A stretch of 15,083 bases of DNA, taken from positions 1 to 15,083 of the forward strand of contig JAEOTJ010000208.1 in assembly GCA_016839905.1 (NCBI GenBank), written 5' to 3'. This stretch comes from Promethearchaeota archaeon. GTDB taxonomy: Archaea; Asgardarchaeota; Lokiarchaeia; Sigynarchaeales; SOKP01. The translations under genes and the position numbers were made by a program. Below, one piece after another: positions 8,297 through 14,295 of the stretch; position 1 is the first letter of the stretch; each line of letters opens with the position of its first letter. The notes under the pieces are model-generated. The model saw nothing but the letters and a program-made list of their open reading frames with translations, ran no database searches and was not told where the DNA came from.

Positions 8297-8737
8297 TTAA
8301 TCAATTATGAATTGACCATTCAAGTACATTGAAGTAATGCGATGAGATAAAACCCATTCCTTCCCAAATTGACCCCAATATTGTTTGAACTGGTCATTCG
8401 ATAAGAATTTGCAATCATACTCTCTTACTAACTTGAGAATGAATATGTCTGCTGTTCTTCCTGCCGGTGCTTGATGCACTATCCCTTTTTCCACCAGTCG
8501 TTCATAATAAGCGGTATTATCCATTTGATACCTTTTTGAAGCGTCTAAAATTAAGAGGGGACGGTAACCCTTTAATAATAAAGTGCCGCCTAATTTTATG
8601 ATGTTTGAAACCTTGAGCTTCCTGTTATAGTCCAAGTCATCATATAGGATATTGGAGAGATCCACGAGCAAGGGCATATTAGCACGAGGATTGTAATTTT
8701 TATGCCTTGAGCGGTCAACAGAATGATCTTTAATCAT
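8297..8737 (-). CDS. NYN / PIN-like ribonuclease domain protein (Zc3h12a-type)
   Basis: The protein has 146 residues. The core shows the order of acidic positions of the NYN fold as found in Zc3h12a/Regnase-type RNases: LLVDLSN (D26, N29), LLILDAS (D65), a GRTADIFIL helix (D97) and FLSNDQF (D115). In the family these carboxylates bind Mg2+ and cleave single-stranded RNA. Most homologues have two adjacent aspartates at the third site; here it is A96-D97. Residues 1-20 are basic and precede the fold, so M21 is an alternative start, but a TATA-like box about 25 bases before the ATG at 8737 supports the longer, leaderless form. It stands alone on the minus strand, with the LRR gene upstream in the same direction. 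Its RNA substrate is unknown. Confidence 0.72.
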   Translation of the reverse strand: MIKDHSVDRSRHKNYNPRANMPLLVDLSNILYDDLDYNRKLKVSNIIKLGGTLLLKGYRPLLILDASKRYQMDNTAYYERLVEKGIVHQAPAGRTADIFILKLVREYDCKFLSNDQFKQYWGQFGKEWVLSHRITSMYLNGQFIID

Positions 8738-8755
8738 GAATAAAAAAAATATCCA

Positions 8756-8767
8756 ATTTATTTAAAG
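8756..8767 (-). promoter_or_regulatory. TATA-like box of the NYN RNase gene
   Basis: On the minus strand CTTTAAATAAAT is centred about 25 bases before the ATG. This spacing puts transcription start at or beside the start codon, so the mRNA is probably leaderless. Confidence 0.5.
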
Positions 8768-8832
8768 AAAAAGTTTTCAAAAAATGGTTTCAGATGATTT
8801 AGAAATTCAATTTATAATTTTGGGATCATACT

Positions 8833-8855
8833 AAATTCAGTGATGGAAGGATGGA
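8833..8855 (+). repeat. Inverted repeat flanking the LRR gene, left arm
   Basis: Twenty-three bases starting AAATTCAGTGATGGAA recur inverted at 9972-9994 with one mismatch. Similarity continues weakly outward, with GATC and a TAC on both sides. The arm is 42 bases past the LRR stop codon. Confidence 0.75.
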
Positions 8856-8897
8856 AGATAAAGTTAAAAATTGCAAAATTAAAAATCATCCATTAAT

Positions 8898-9944
8898 TTA
8901 TTTCTTTTGGAGATTCTCACGGCAATATTCCACGCAGAATTCACCGTCAAGATAATTAGCATCATAAGGATTTATAAGAGACTCGAATATATCGGGGGGA
9001 ATTTTATTGTTCTCAAGTGATACTCTTCGTAATTTTTCTAGATTTTCAAGCCCCTTGACCTCTGAGATTTCATTTTCACTTAAATATAATTCCCGAAGGT
9101 TTTCAAGCTCGTTCAATCCTTTCATTTCTTTAATTTTATTCTCAAATAGACGAAGTATTCTAAGATTTTTCAAGTCATCCAATCCCTTGATCTCTGAAAT
9201 GTGATTATTTGTTAAAAATAAATGTGTTAAATTAATTAATTTGTTCAATCCCTTAATTTCTTTTATCTGATTATGTGAGAGATATAATTTTTCCAAGTTA
9301 ATTAATGACTCTAGTCCATCAATCTCTATAATTTCATTTCTTGAAAGTTCAAGAATTTTTAATTGTGCATTATCATTAAGACCTTCAATTGTAGTGATTT
9401 TATTTTCATTTAATATCAATCTCTCCAAATTAATGAGATTATTTAATCCCTGTATTCTTGAAATCTTATTTTTATAGAGATCTAAGACTTTCAAGTTCTT
9501 GCATTTTTCCAAACCTTCTATGTCAGTTATCTTATTAAAACTAAGATCTAAATTATCTAACTTAATGAGTGAATCCAATCCCTTGATTTCAATAATTTGA
9601 TTTCTATTTAAGTATAAATATTTTAAATTGAATAAGGCGTCCAATCCCTTGATTTTTGTTATCTGATTATGACTAAGATTTACTAATTCTAAATGTGTAA
9701 GTCTATCTAATCCTTTAATTTCATTAATTTGATTATTATAAAGATCCAATTGTTTCAAGTTAGTAAGGGCATCCAATCCATTGATCTCCTTTATTTCATT
9801 ATGTTTAAGATAAAGAACTTCTAAATCCTCAAGATCTTCCAAGCCTTCTATTTCACTCATCTTTAAAGGCTTTATTTTAGTTATACGTAGCATTTTATCC
9901 TTTACCTCAAATTCTTGACCTTTGTAAAAAACCGATTTCATCAT
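8898..9944 (-). CDS. SDS22-like leucine-rich repeat protein
   Basis: The protein has 348 residues, no signal peptide and no membrane helix, so it is cytoplasmic. After an N-terminal cap of about 30 residues, thirteen exact 22-residue LRR units follow, of the form GL..L..L..L.L..N.I.EI.., which is the SDS22/protein-phosphatase-1-regulator type. They cover about residues 34-320 and form a short curved solenoid. A C-terminal cap with a CVEYC motif follows, a kind of ending common in Asgard LRR proteins. Such proteins are protein-protein interaction scaffolds; the partner is not indicated here. The start at 9944 has a TATA-like box about 24 bases upstream. The gene is enclosed by a 23-bp inverted repeat (8833-8855, 9972-9994), suggesting transfer or duplication as a unit. 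Confidence 0.88.
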   Translation of the reverse strand: MMKSVFYKGQEFEVKDKMLRITKIKPLKMSEIEGLEDLEDLEVLYLKHNEIKEINGLDALTNLKQLDLYNNQINEIKGLDRLTHLELVNLSHNQITKIKGLDALFNLKYLYLNRNQIIEIKGLDSLIKLDNLDLSFNKITDIEGLEKCKNLKVLDLYKNKISRIQGLNNLINLERLILNENKITTIEGLNDNAQLKILELSRNEIIEIDGLESLINLEKLYLSHNQIKEIKGLNKLINLTHLFLTNNHISEIKGLDDLKNLRILRLFENKIKEMKGLNELENLRELYLSENEISEVKGLENLEKLRRVSLENNKIPPDIFESLINPYDANYLDGEFCVEYCRENLQKK

Positions 9945-9962
9945 TATTATATTTTTTTTATG

Positions 9963-9972
9963 ATATTTATAT
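9963..9972 (-). promoter_or_regulatory. TATA-like box of the LRR gene
   Basis: ATATAAATAT on the minus strand lies about 24 bases before the ATG at 9944. It directly abuts the right arm of the inverted repeat, so the repeat carries or touches the promoter. Confidence 0.45.
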
Positions 9973-9994
9973 CCATCTTTCCATCACTGAATTT
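9972..9994 (-). repeat. Inverted repeat flanking the LRR gene, right arm
   Basis: This is the reverse complement of 8833-8855 with one mismatch (22 of 23). It lies between the LRR start and the divergent 88-residue gene, 28 bases ahead of the LRR ATG. Confidence 0.75.
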
Positions 9995-10047
9995 GGTACG
10001 CGATCATAATTTTTTCTTTTAATACTTATATTTTTATTAGGAATATA

Positions 10048-10314
10048 ATGACAAAACAAGAATTAATTTGCAGGATTTTCTACAAGGATAATAAAGAAGG
10101 AGATATAAGGGAAATTATAGGCAAAGTAAAAAAAAATCAACTTTTCTCACGTATCAGTCAGTTCATTTACATTAAGAATGGTCAAAAAACGACAATCTAC
10201 AAGGGAGACATTACCGCAATTGTATTAATGAAGGAATACAAGCACTTGACGATTGATGAGTTAAACTTGGCGTTTTACGAGGATCTTTCCAAGTCGTCTT
10301 TTCAAGTTAATTGA
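10048..10314 (+). CDS. Hypothetical 88-residue protein
   Basis: I do not recognise a family. The sequence looks like an alpha/beta protein: a helical start (TKQELICRIFYKDNKEGD), a lysine-rich middle, a probable beta-hairpin (QFIYIKNGQKTTIYKGDIT) and an amphipathic C-terminal helix (LTIDELNLAFYEDL). There is no cysteine pair, signal or membrane segment. It is divergent from the LRR gene with about 100 bases between the starts, so the two could share a control region. A TTTAATACTTATATTT stretch 15-30 bases upstream is the likely TATA region. Its TGA stop overlaps the first bases of the 33-bp repeat at 10312. Codon use and amino-acid composition support a real gene. Confidence 0.6.
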   Translation: MTKQELICRIFYKDNKEGDIREIIGKVKKNQLFSRISQFIYIKNGQKTTIYKGDITAIVLMKEYKHLTIDELNLAFYEDLSKSSFQVN

Positions 10315-10344
10315 GTGAAACAGTGTTAATTAAGGCTAAAAGAA
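10312..10344 (+). repeat. 33-bp intergenic repeat, copy 2
   Basis: The match to 5661-5693 is 30 of 33 bases. Here it begins on the TGA stop of the upstream gene. About 42 bases after its first base is an ATG that stops after three codons (10354), at nearly the distance at which copy 1 precedes a surface-protein start. This copy may therefore be a relic promoter. Confidence 0.6.
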
Positions 10345-10425
10345 AAAAACACCATGTTTAAATAAAATAAGTAATAATAGATAATATGAGGAGGTTTCAA
10401 TATCCCGAAACATTCTAAAAAAAAA

Positions 10426-10546
10426 TGACTCCTGTTACACCCTGGATTTTTGTCTTTTGGTTAGTGTAAGAAATTACACTCTGATTTCGCCCTCCTCCCC
10501 CTATTTTATTTCTAGACCTTGTATTGAGGTCAAGTGGCAGGAGTCA
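10426..10546 (+). mobile_element. GACTCCTG-ended repeat element, copy 1 (MITE-like, or a structured RNA/regulatory element)
   Basis: This 121-bp unit is bounded by a perfect 9-bp inverted repeat, TGACTCCTG (10426-10434) and CAGGAGTCA (10538-10546). Its first 34 bases match the reverse complement of 14003-14035 at 29 positions with one gap, including an identical block TTTTTGTCTTTTGG. Inside are a 7-bp perfect hairpin with a GAAA loop (10463-10480), a pyrimidine tract rich in C (10489-10502) and a second hairpin, GACCT/AGGTC (10515-10531). It has no coding capacity. Short terminal inverted repeats and two copies suggest a non-autonomous element; no clear target-site duplication was seen. Confidence 0.5.
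10463..10480 (+). other. Perfect hairpin with GAAA tetraloop
   Basis: AGTGTAA pairs with TTACACT across a GAAA loop. GNRA tetraloops are a stable RNA fold, so if transcribed, this part of the repeat would form a defined stem-loop. Copy 2 of the repeat lacks this hairpin. Confidence 0.55.
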
Positions 10547-10730
10547 CCTTTTTCTATCTAACCATATCATTCTTTTTAATAATTATTAGTGTTAGATTTA
10601 AATCCCCATTAAAAACCCGTCACTAAAAAATAAATATTGATGATTCTTAAATAATATTAGTAAGGATTATGACTTAAATAGCATTGAAATTACCTATTAT
10701 TGTAAAGAATAAGATTTTCCCTAATAGACA

Positions 10731-11165
10731 ATGGCGCTACATTCTAAGGACTTTAAATGTCAGAAATGTGGAAAAAAATTCAAAAGCCAAAACGCTCTGG
10801 ATCAACATTGTCGAGATAAAGGATGCAAATCCTTTAGATCTGAACCCATTGTTAAATGTAAACAATGTAATAAAACTTTCAAGACAAAAGATTCTTTAAC
10901 TCAACACATCAATACAAAACATATCAACATTAGTGCTGAGATAAATGAAAAAATATTAAATGCGAAGAACCTTTTCAGCTCTCCAATTATAATTAGAAAA
11001 AGAAGCGAAGATTTAATAAGTGAAGTCTCTGGATTCAAATGTCCGCATTGTGGGTGTGAAAAAGCCGTTTATAATACCTCAAGTGCTCCCTTATATTCAA
11101 AACGCACTCATCTATTCATAATATGCTCGAATTGTGGAAAAGGCTTTAGAGATACAGACTTTTGA
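10731..11165 (+). CDS. C2H2 zinc finger protein with C-terminal zinc ribbon
   Basis: The protein has 144 residues and three zinc modules. Finger 1 (about 8-32) has C10, C13, H26 and C32, a C2HC variant with the classical F and L core positions. Finger 2 (about 41-64) has C43, C46, H59 and H64, a canonical C2H2 finger (KCKQCNKTFKTKDSLTQH). After a helical linker comes a zinc ribbon with C104/C107 and C132/C135. Tandem C2H2 fingers bind DNA or RNA in eukaryotes; they are rare in prokaryotes but known in archaea, including Asgards. The ribbon may add protein or nucleic-acid binding. The gene follows the GACTCCTG repeat and is the first gene of the accessory block. A possible TATA lies near 10671. 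The overlapping frame from 10684 is a shadow. Confidence 0.82.
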   Translation: MALHSKDFKCQKCGKKFKSQNALDQHCRDKGCKSFRSEPIVKCKQCNKTFKTKDSLTQHINTKHINISAEINEKILNAKNLFSSPIIIRKRSEDLISEVSGFKCPHCGCEKAVYNTSSAPLYSKRTHLFIICSNCGKGFRDTDF

Positions 11166-11194
11166 GAGAAATAATTGAATAAAGAGGTTTCTAG

Positions 11195-11401
11195 TGGAAT
11201 GAAAATGAGATAAATAAAAGAGGAGAAATTCTATCTGATCTTGCTGTAAAGATTTGGCCATTTCCAGAATTACCCGATGATATTAAAGAAAAAAATAAAG
11301 CGAAAGAAGCAGAGGAATCAGATGACGAAGCGGATAATAAAACAGATTATGTCAGCGAGGAATATTGGAGAAATCGAGCATCTGAAATATCTCTAGAAAT
11401 T
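11195..11401 (+). pseudogene. Open 5' extension without a start codon
   Basis: The frame of the next gene is open from just after TAG (11192-11194) for 69 codons before its first ATG. It contains no ATG, GTG or TTG. The translation looks coding: an acidic linker (KEAEESDDEADNK) is followed by EEYWRNRASEISLEI, which runs smoothly into the downstream protein. The likeliest reading is that the original start has been lost by truncation or frameshift. Confidence 0.45.
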
Positions 11402-11728
11402 ATGAATAATTTCATTAAGTTAGCTCTCGACTTAAACGATAAACTAGCAATTTCTTACAATAAAAGTCATGTTGCAATCAAGACATCCAAAAGGAATTTT
11501 GTTTGGTTTAATCCTCGTATGGGAAATTACAATTATATTGGAATGCGATTTAATCCCGACACTGCAAAAGCTAATAAACAAAAAATAGAAAAATTTACAT
11601 CTATTCAAAAAGAAGATAACACTGATAGGTATGTTATTTTTTATATTCCAATAGGACAAGATCATTTAGAGAAAAATTTAGAAGAGATAATTGAGATTCT
11701 TAAACAAGCAATCTCAGATTCCTCTTAA
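11402..11728 (+). CDS. Hypothetical protein, probably the C-terminal part of a truncated gene
   Basis: This frame encodes 108 residues from the first ATG. An amphipathic helix (NNFIKLALDLNDKL) leads into a probable beta-sheet (SHVAIKTSKRNFVWFNPR, then NYIGMRFN). A charged loop, another strand (RYVIFYIPIG) and a final helix (EKNLEEIIEILKQAI) follow. I do not recognise the family with confidence; similar F.W..PR sheets occur in C-terminal modules of nuclease-like and DNA-associated proteins, but that is only an impression. Coding-like sequence extends upstream to 11195 with no start codon, so this is probably a 5'-truncated gene. It lies 236 bases after the zinc-finger gene on the same strand and converges on the HEPN-like gene. 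Confidence 0.5.
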   Translation: MNNFIKLALDLNDKLAISYNKSHVAIKTSKRNFVWFNPRMGNYNYIGMRFNPDTAKANKQKIEKFTSIQKEDNTDRYVIFYIPIGQDHLEKNLEEIIEILKQAISDSS

Positions 11729-11794
11729 TTGTCATCCAGTGCCTTATAATTTACTTTTCATCCTTTACTGCTTATATAGAATTGCGAGATATAT

Positions 11795-13192
11795 TTAGAA
11801 ACCGATCTCAGTAAATAATATTGAATCTTCTGGAATAACAAAGGATTCTACTATAATAAACATTACAATATCGTCTGTAGTAAATTCTGTATGATATATA
11901 TGCCGTCCTGTTGAAGTAAATGATTCATTCTCAAATGTTTTTATTATATATTTAGTATTCTCAATAATGGTTGATAACCAAAAGTATGGATCTGAGTAAA
12001 TCTGTACAACTTCTTGGTTGATCTGGGACTCTAGATGGTGCGGATGTTGGCCTGGAGGATAATAAATTTTCGCGTTTCTATAGTAACTCATCTTTCCTCC
12101 ATCGTTTTCCACTGCTTTATATTCTATCTCTGAGTGAAATTCAATTGACTGAAGACTTTGAACACCTTCTCTTTTTTTCAATAGAGTTTCTCTCTGGTTT
12201 TCTCCATTTAGGCTAACTCGGAAATATTTTAGAACTTCTTTTGGGATTAATCGACTAGTAAAGTCCGTAAGATGTATAGTTCTTTCTTCAAATTTCCAGT
12301 CCGACTCTCCCTCTATAAATTGACCCAGTTCAAAATCCATCAAGAGTTTTATAGTCGAGAATAATGTTTGTGTATCTTCGATAAATCCAGAAGCCCGAGT
12401 ATAAGTCTCCAAACTATGACCAATTTGATTCCGCCTTGAATAAATTCTTCGAAGATTTGTTCGCAGAGCTTGAATTGTCTCACATTCTCTAATCTCTTGA
12501 GGAAGTCTTAGGTTTAAATAGCTACTTAGCCGTTGTCTAAGTGTACGCATAATTTTCCTATTATTAGTTGGAAATGTTGAATCGCAGAACGATATAAGTT
12601 GCCGGTTCTTGAGATCACTATTACTCTCAAAATGATATTCTCTTAGAAACTGATTAAAATGATTCTTTAAGGCCTCGTGAATTGTATTTTGCTCCTGTGA
12701 TGTAGCAATTGCACTCCCCCATAATTCAGAATATCCATTTTCCTCCGCCCAATTATGAACAATTCCCTCAAAAGCAGCAAAGATATAAAAATATTCTATA
12801 AAACCTGAAGCGCCACAATTAGCGTTTGCGTAGTTGTACATTATTGCTTTAAATCTATCCGTAGGTCTGCAGTTCAGTAACTTAGTAATTATTGGAAAAA
12901 CCATGTCATATCTATTATAATTCACATGGAATGAGCTACCATGAATGCAACCAGGATCAAAATTTTTTTGAAGTGAAATTTCTTTCATATCTTCGCCTTC
13001 CTGTCTAGTCTCAATGTGAAAGAACATCTTAGCTTTTAAATTAAGATTTAAATGAAAGCGGATGATATGTAACGATTCCATAACCCATCTTTCTAATTCT
13101 CTGAAGAGATTAATATTCTCTTCAAATGTAGTTTGGGGGATAACATCTATCCCTAACCAAATAGAACTGGTATCTCTTGCCCCCCCCCCCAA
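11795..13192 (-). CDS. HEPN-domain-like protein (Apea-like), 5' end uncertain
   Basis: The frame gives 465 residues when started from a TTG that sits on an 11-base G run. The middle part carries a helical region (about 120-150, FIEYFYIFAAFEGIVHNWAEE) and then R254-N-Q-I-G-H259. This is the R-x4-H motif of HEPN RNase domains in the arrangement of Apea-like HEPN proteins (family knowledge; the match is by eye). The N-terminal 110 and C-terminal 170 residues look alpha/beta and are unrecognised. HEPN proteins are often RNases of defence or toxin systems; no partner nucleotidyltransferase is next to it. TTG on a G run is a poor start: the frame one base over reads YRIEIGFGGGARDTSS across the run, so the true N-terminus is probably upstream and out of frame here. 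It is convergent with the 11402 gene. Confidence 0.55.
   Translation of the reverse strand: MGGGARDTSSIWLGIDVIPQTTFEENINLFRELERWVMESLHIIRFHLNLNLKAKMFFHIETRQEGEDMKEISLQKNFDPGCIHGSSFHVNYNRYDMVFPIITKLLNCRPTDRFKAIMYNYANANCGASGFIEYFYIFAAFEGIVHNWAEENGYSELWGSAIATSQEQNTIHEALKNHFNQFLREYHFESNSDLKNRQLISFCDSTFPTNNRKIMRTLRQRLSSYLNLRLPQEIRECETIQALRTNLRRIYSRRNQIGHSLETYTRASGFIEDTQTLFSTIKLLMDFELGQFIEGESDWKFEERTIHLTDFTSRLIPKEVLKYFRVSLNGENQRETLLKKREGVQSLQSIEFHSEIEYKAVENDGGKMSYYRNAKIYYPPGQHPHHLESQINQEVVQIYSDPYFWLSTIIENTKYIIKTFENESFTSTGRHIYHTEFTTDDIVMFIIVESFVIPEDSILFTEIGF
13180..13190 (-). repeat. Homopolymer of 11 C (G on the coding strand) at the 5' end of the HEPN-like gene
   Basis: This is the longest G/C homopolymer in a very AT-rich window. 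It falls exactly at the point where the HEPN-like reading frame is lost. Such tracts slip in replication and in sequencing. With one G fewer, the frame continues 16 codons upstream, to a TAA at 13239-13241. Confidence 0.8.
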
Positions 13193-13462
13193 AACCTATT
13201 TCTATCCTGTAAATCGTATTGGTTGCGGCTCTATTCCATTAATATAAACAGGGCTAGTTTGGGAGACTGGTTGTATAGAAAAATATGTCTAATTAGATGC
13301 AAGCTTCAATGTACTTTCTTAGAACTTATTTCGTGTTCATATCTGTGAATGCAGTATGGCAAACCATTTTTTATGGATAAAGAATTGAAATGAGTGTAAA
13401 AAAACAATTTCCTGTATTTTCACTTCAAACACGGTAAAGCACTATTGATTTGCTTGGTTTTA
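13193..13462. other. Stretch upstream of the HEPN-like gene
   Basis: The first 46 bases look like out-of-frame coding sequence of the HEPN-like gene (minus strand, 13193-13238). A TTTATATTA box on the minus strand lies at about 13241-13249. No other gene is seen up to the small cysteine-rich frame at 13463. Confidence 0.4.
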
Positions 13463-13603
13463 CTAGTATCTTTTCTTTCCCCTCAATTTTTCTTCATCTT
13501 CTTTCATGGGGCATTTTTCTATACTTGATATTGGCGTCGTGATTCTATAAGTGCACCATTCTTTAAATAAATACCTGCAATCTTGGCAATCTTTTTTATC
13601 TAT
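13463..13603 (-). CDS. Small four-cysteine (putative zinc-binding) protein, apparent AUA start
   Basis: A 46-residue frame reads DKKDCQDCRYLFKEWCTYR, then ITTPISSIEKCPMKEDEEKL, ending on TAG. The cysteines are spaced C-x2-C-x7-C-x13-C, with aromatic and basic residues between, like small archaeal and viral zinc-binding proteins. There is no ATG, GTG or TTG between the upstream TAA and the first cysteine, but a strong Shine-Dalgarno (AGGTGAT) stands five bases before an ATA codon at 13601-13603. It starts 17 bases after the stop of the 106-residue gene on the same strand, so the two probably form an operon. An ATG inside the Shine-Dalgarno region is in another frame and stops after four codons. 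The start is unusual, or the 5' end is damaged. Confidence 0.5.
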   Translation of the reverse strand: MDKKDCQDCRYLFKEWCTYRITTPISSIEKCPMKEDEEKLRGKKRY

Positions 13604-13620
13604 TTACCATCACCTAATCA

Positions 13621-13941
13621 TTAATCAACAATAATGTCATAATGTTCAAAATCAAATACCAATTTCTTATTGTATACTTCCAAAGATTTCTTTAACAATT
13701 TTAGGAAAGGTTTTGGTTTTAAATCTATTAATTCATTGAATTTGTAAAATAATAAAGCAGACTTTAAACTTTCATACCCAAATATCAATGTGTTTTTATT
13801 ATTCTTACCCTGTATTTCAAAAAAATCATTTCTACTAATTATTATTTTTGATATTTTGCCGACGTGTGATATTATTTCTTTTTTATGGCTTTCAAACATG
13901 TTGGACATTTCGGATTTCATTTTAAATATTTTCTTTTCCAT
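13621..13941 (-). CDS. Hypothetical 106-residue protein
   Basis: No family is recognised. The N-terminal 30 residues are basic and helical, with several methionines (MEKKIFKMKSEMSNMF). Alternating hydrophobic strands follow (KISKIIISRNDFFEIQG, TLIFGYESLKSALLFY), and the protein ends with a lysine-rich helix and a strand (KKLVFDFEHYDIIVD). There are no cysteines, signal or membrane span. The start used is the first of several Met codons. A TTTTTAAATT box on the minus strand lies about 20 bases upstream, directly next to repeat copy 2. It heads a probable two-gene unit with the small cysteine-rich frame downstream. The composition supports a real gene, but the role is unknown. Confidence 0.5.
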   Translation of the reverse strand: MEKKIFKMKSEMSNMFESHKKEIISHVGKISKIIISRNDFFEIQGKNNKNTLIFGYESLKSALLFYKFNELIDLKPKPFLKLLKKSLEVYNKKLVFDFEHYDIIVD

Positions 13942-13966
13942 TGCTAATGTAATAATTTAAAAATGC

Positions 13967-14035
13967 GACTCCTACCATCAAAATAAAGACAAAAGGGTTA
14001 TACCAAAAGACAAAAATTCAGGTGAGGCAGGAGTC
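13967..14035 (-). mobile_element. GACTCCTG-ended repeat element, copy 2 (inverted, shorter)
   Basis: This 69-bp unit is bounded by GACTCCT (13967-13973) and AGGAGTC (14029-14035). Read on the minus strand, its first 33 bases match the start of copy 1, and the interior then differs. It contains a near direct repeat of AAAGACAAAA (13985-13994 and 14005-14016 region). Both copies stand just upstream of the outermost genes of the block and point inward, so together they also look like ends of a 3.6-kb unit. Confidence 0.5.
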
Positions 14036-14190
14036 CTAATTATTTTTTTGAATATTTATTTATATATTAATATCGCCAAAATTGTATATAAAATTATTCA
14101 TGCGTTATCTCAAATTAAATTCTATTTTTTTGTTTGAATCTCGCTATATATGATCGAAAGTTATTTCTTTATTAAAAGGCAAACGGTTAA
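14036..14190. other. Very AT-rich intergenic stretch
   Basis: The stretch between repeat copy 2 and the TBP-like frame has runs of A and T and several TATA-like boxes (for example CTATATATGA near 14143). No coding frame is visible. Confidence 0.5.
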
Positions 14191-14295
14191 TGCGTTTTTC
14201 TAATTCAAATTCACTACTGCCCATTATATCGTGAAATCAAGTCTTTATTAAAAATCGTCGCAAGTGGAGACTTACATGTATCTATAGATTTAAAT
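14191..14295 (+). pseudogene. TBP-like 5' extension without a start codon
   Basis: The frame is open from the TAA at 14188-14190 up to the ATG at 14296. The last 16 codons read LKIVASGDLHVSIDLN, which is the conserved first strand of a TBP repeat (compare the IVAS.DL motif). No ATG, GTG or TTG occurs in it, so the domain's own N-terminus lies before any normal start. Confidence 0.55.

Larger units (their letters stand above)
10345..10730. other. Non-coding stretch holding the GACTCCTG repeat
   Basis: No convincing gene lies here. A GGAGG at 10389-10394 is not followed by a usable start. The centre is the structured repeat at 10426-10546. The remainder is AT-rich, and a possible TATA (ACTTAAATAG, about 10671-10680) lies ahead of the zinc-finger gene. 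Confidence 0.5.

Noticed and set aside
10426..10546. Integron attC site or CRISPR repeat
   Set aside because: No attC core triplets, no integrase, and only two unequal copies without a spacer array.
10416..10556. Target-site duplication around repeat copy 1
   Set aside because: The flanks (A-rich left, CCTTTTTCTA right) do not match.
10684..10899. 71-codon frame overlapping the zinc-finger gene
   Set aside because: The overlapping frame at 10731 has clear zinc ligands and this one has no domain; it is a shadow.
13062..13247. Plus-strand frame at the 5' end of the HEPN-like gene
   Set aside because: It is antisense to a long coding region and has no features of its own.
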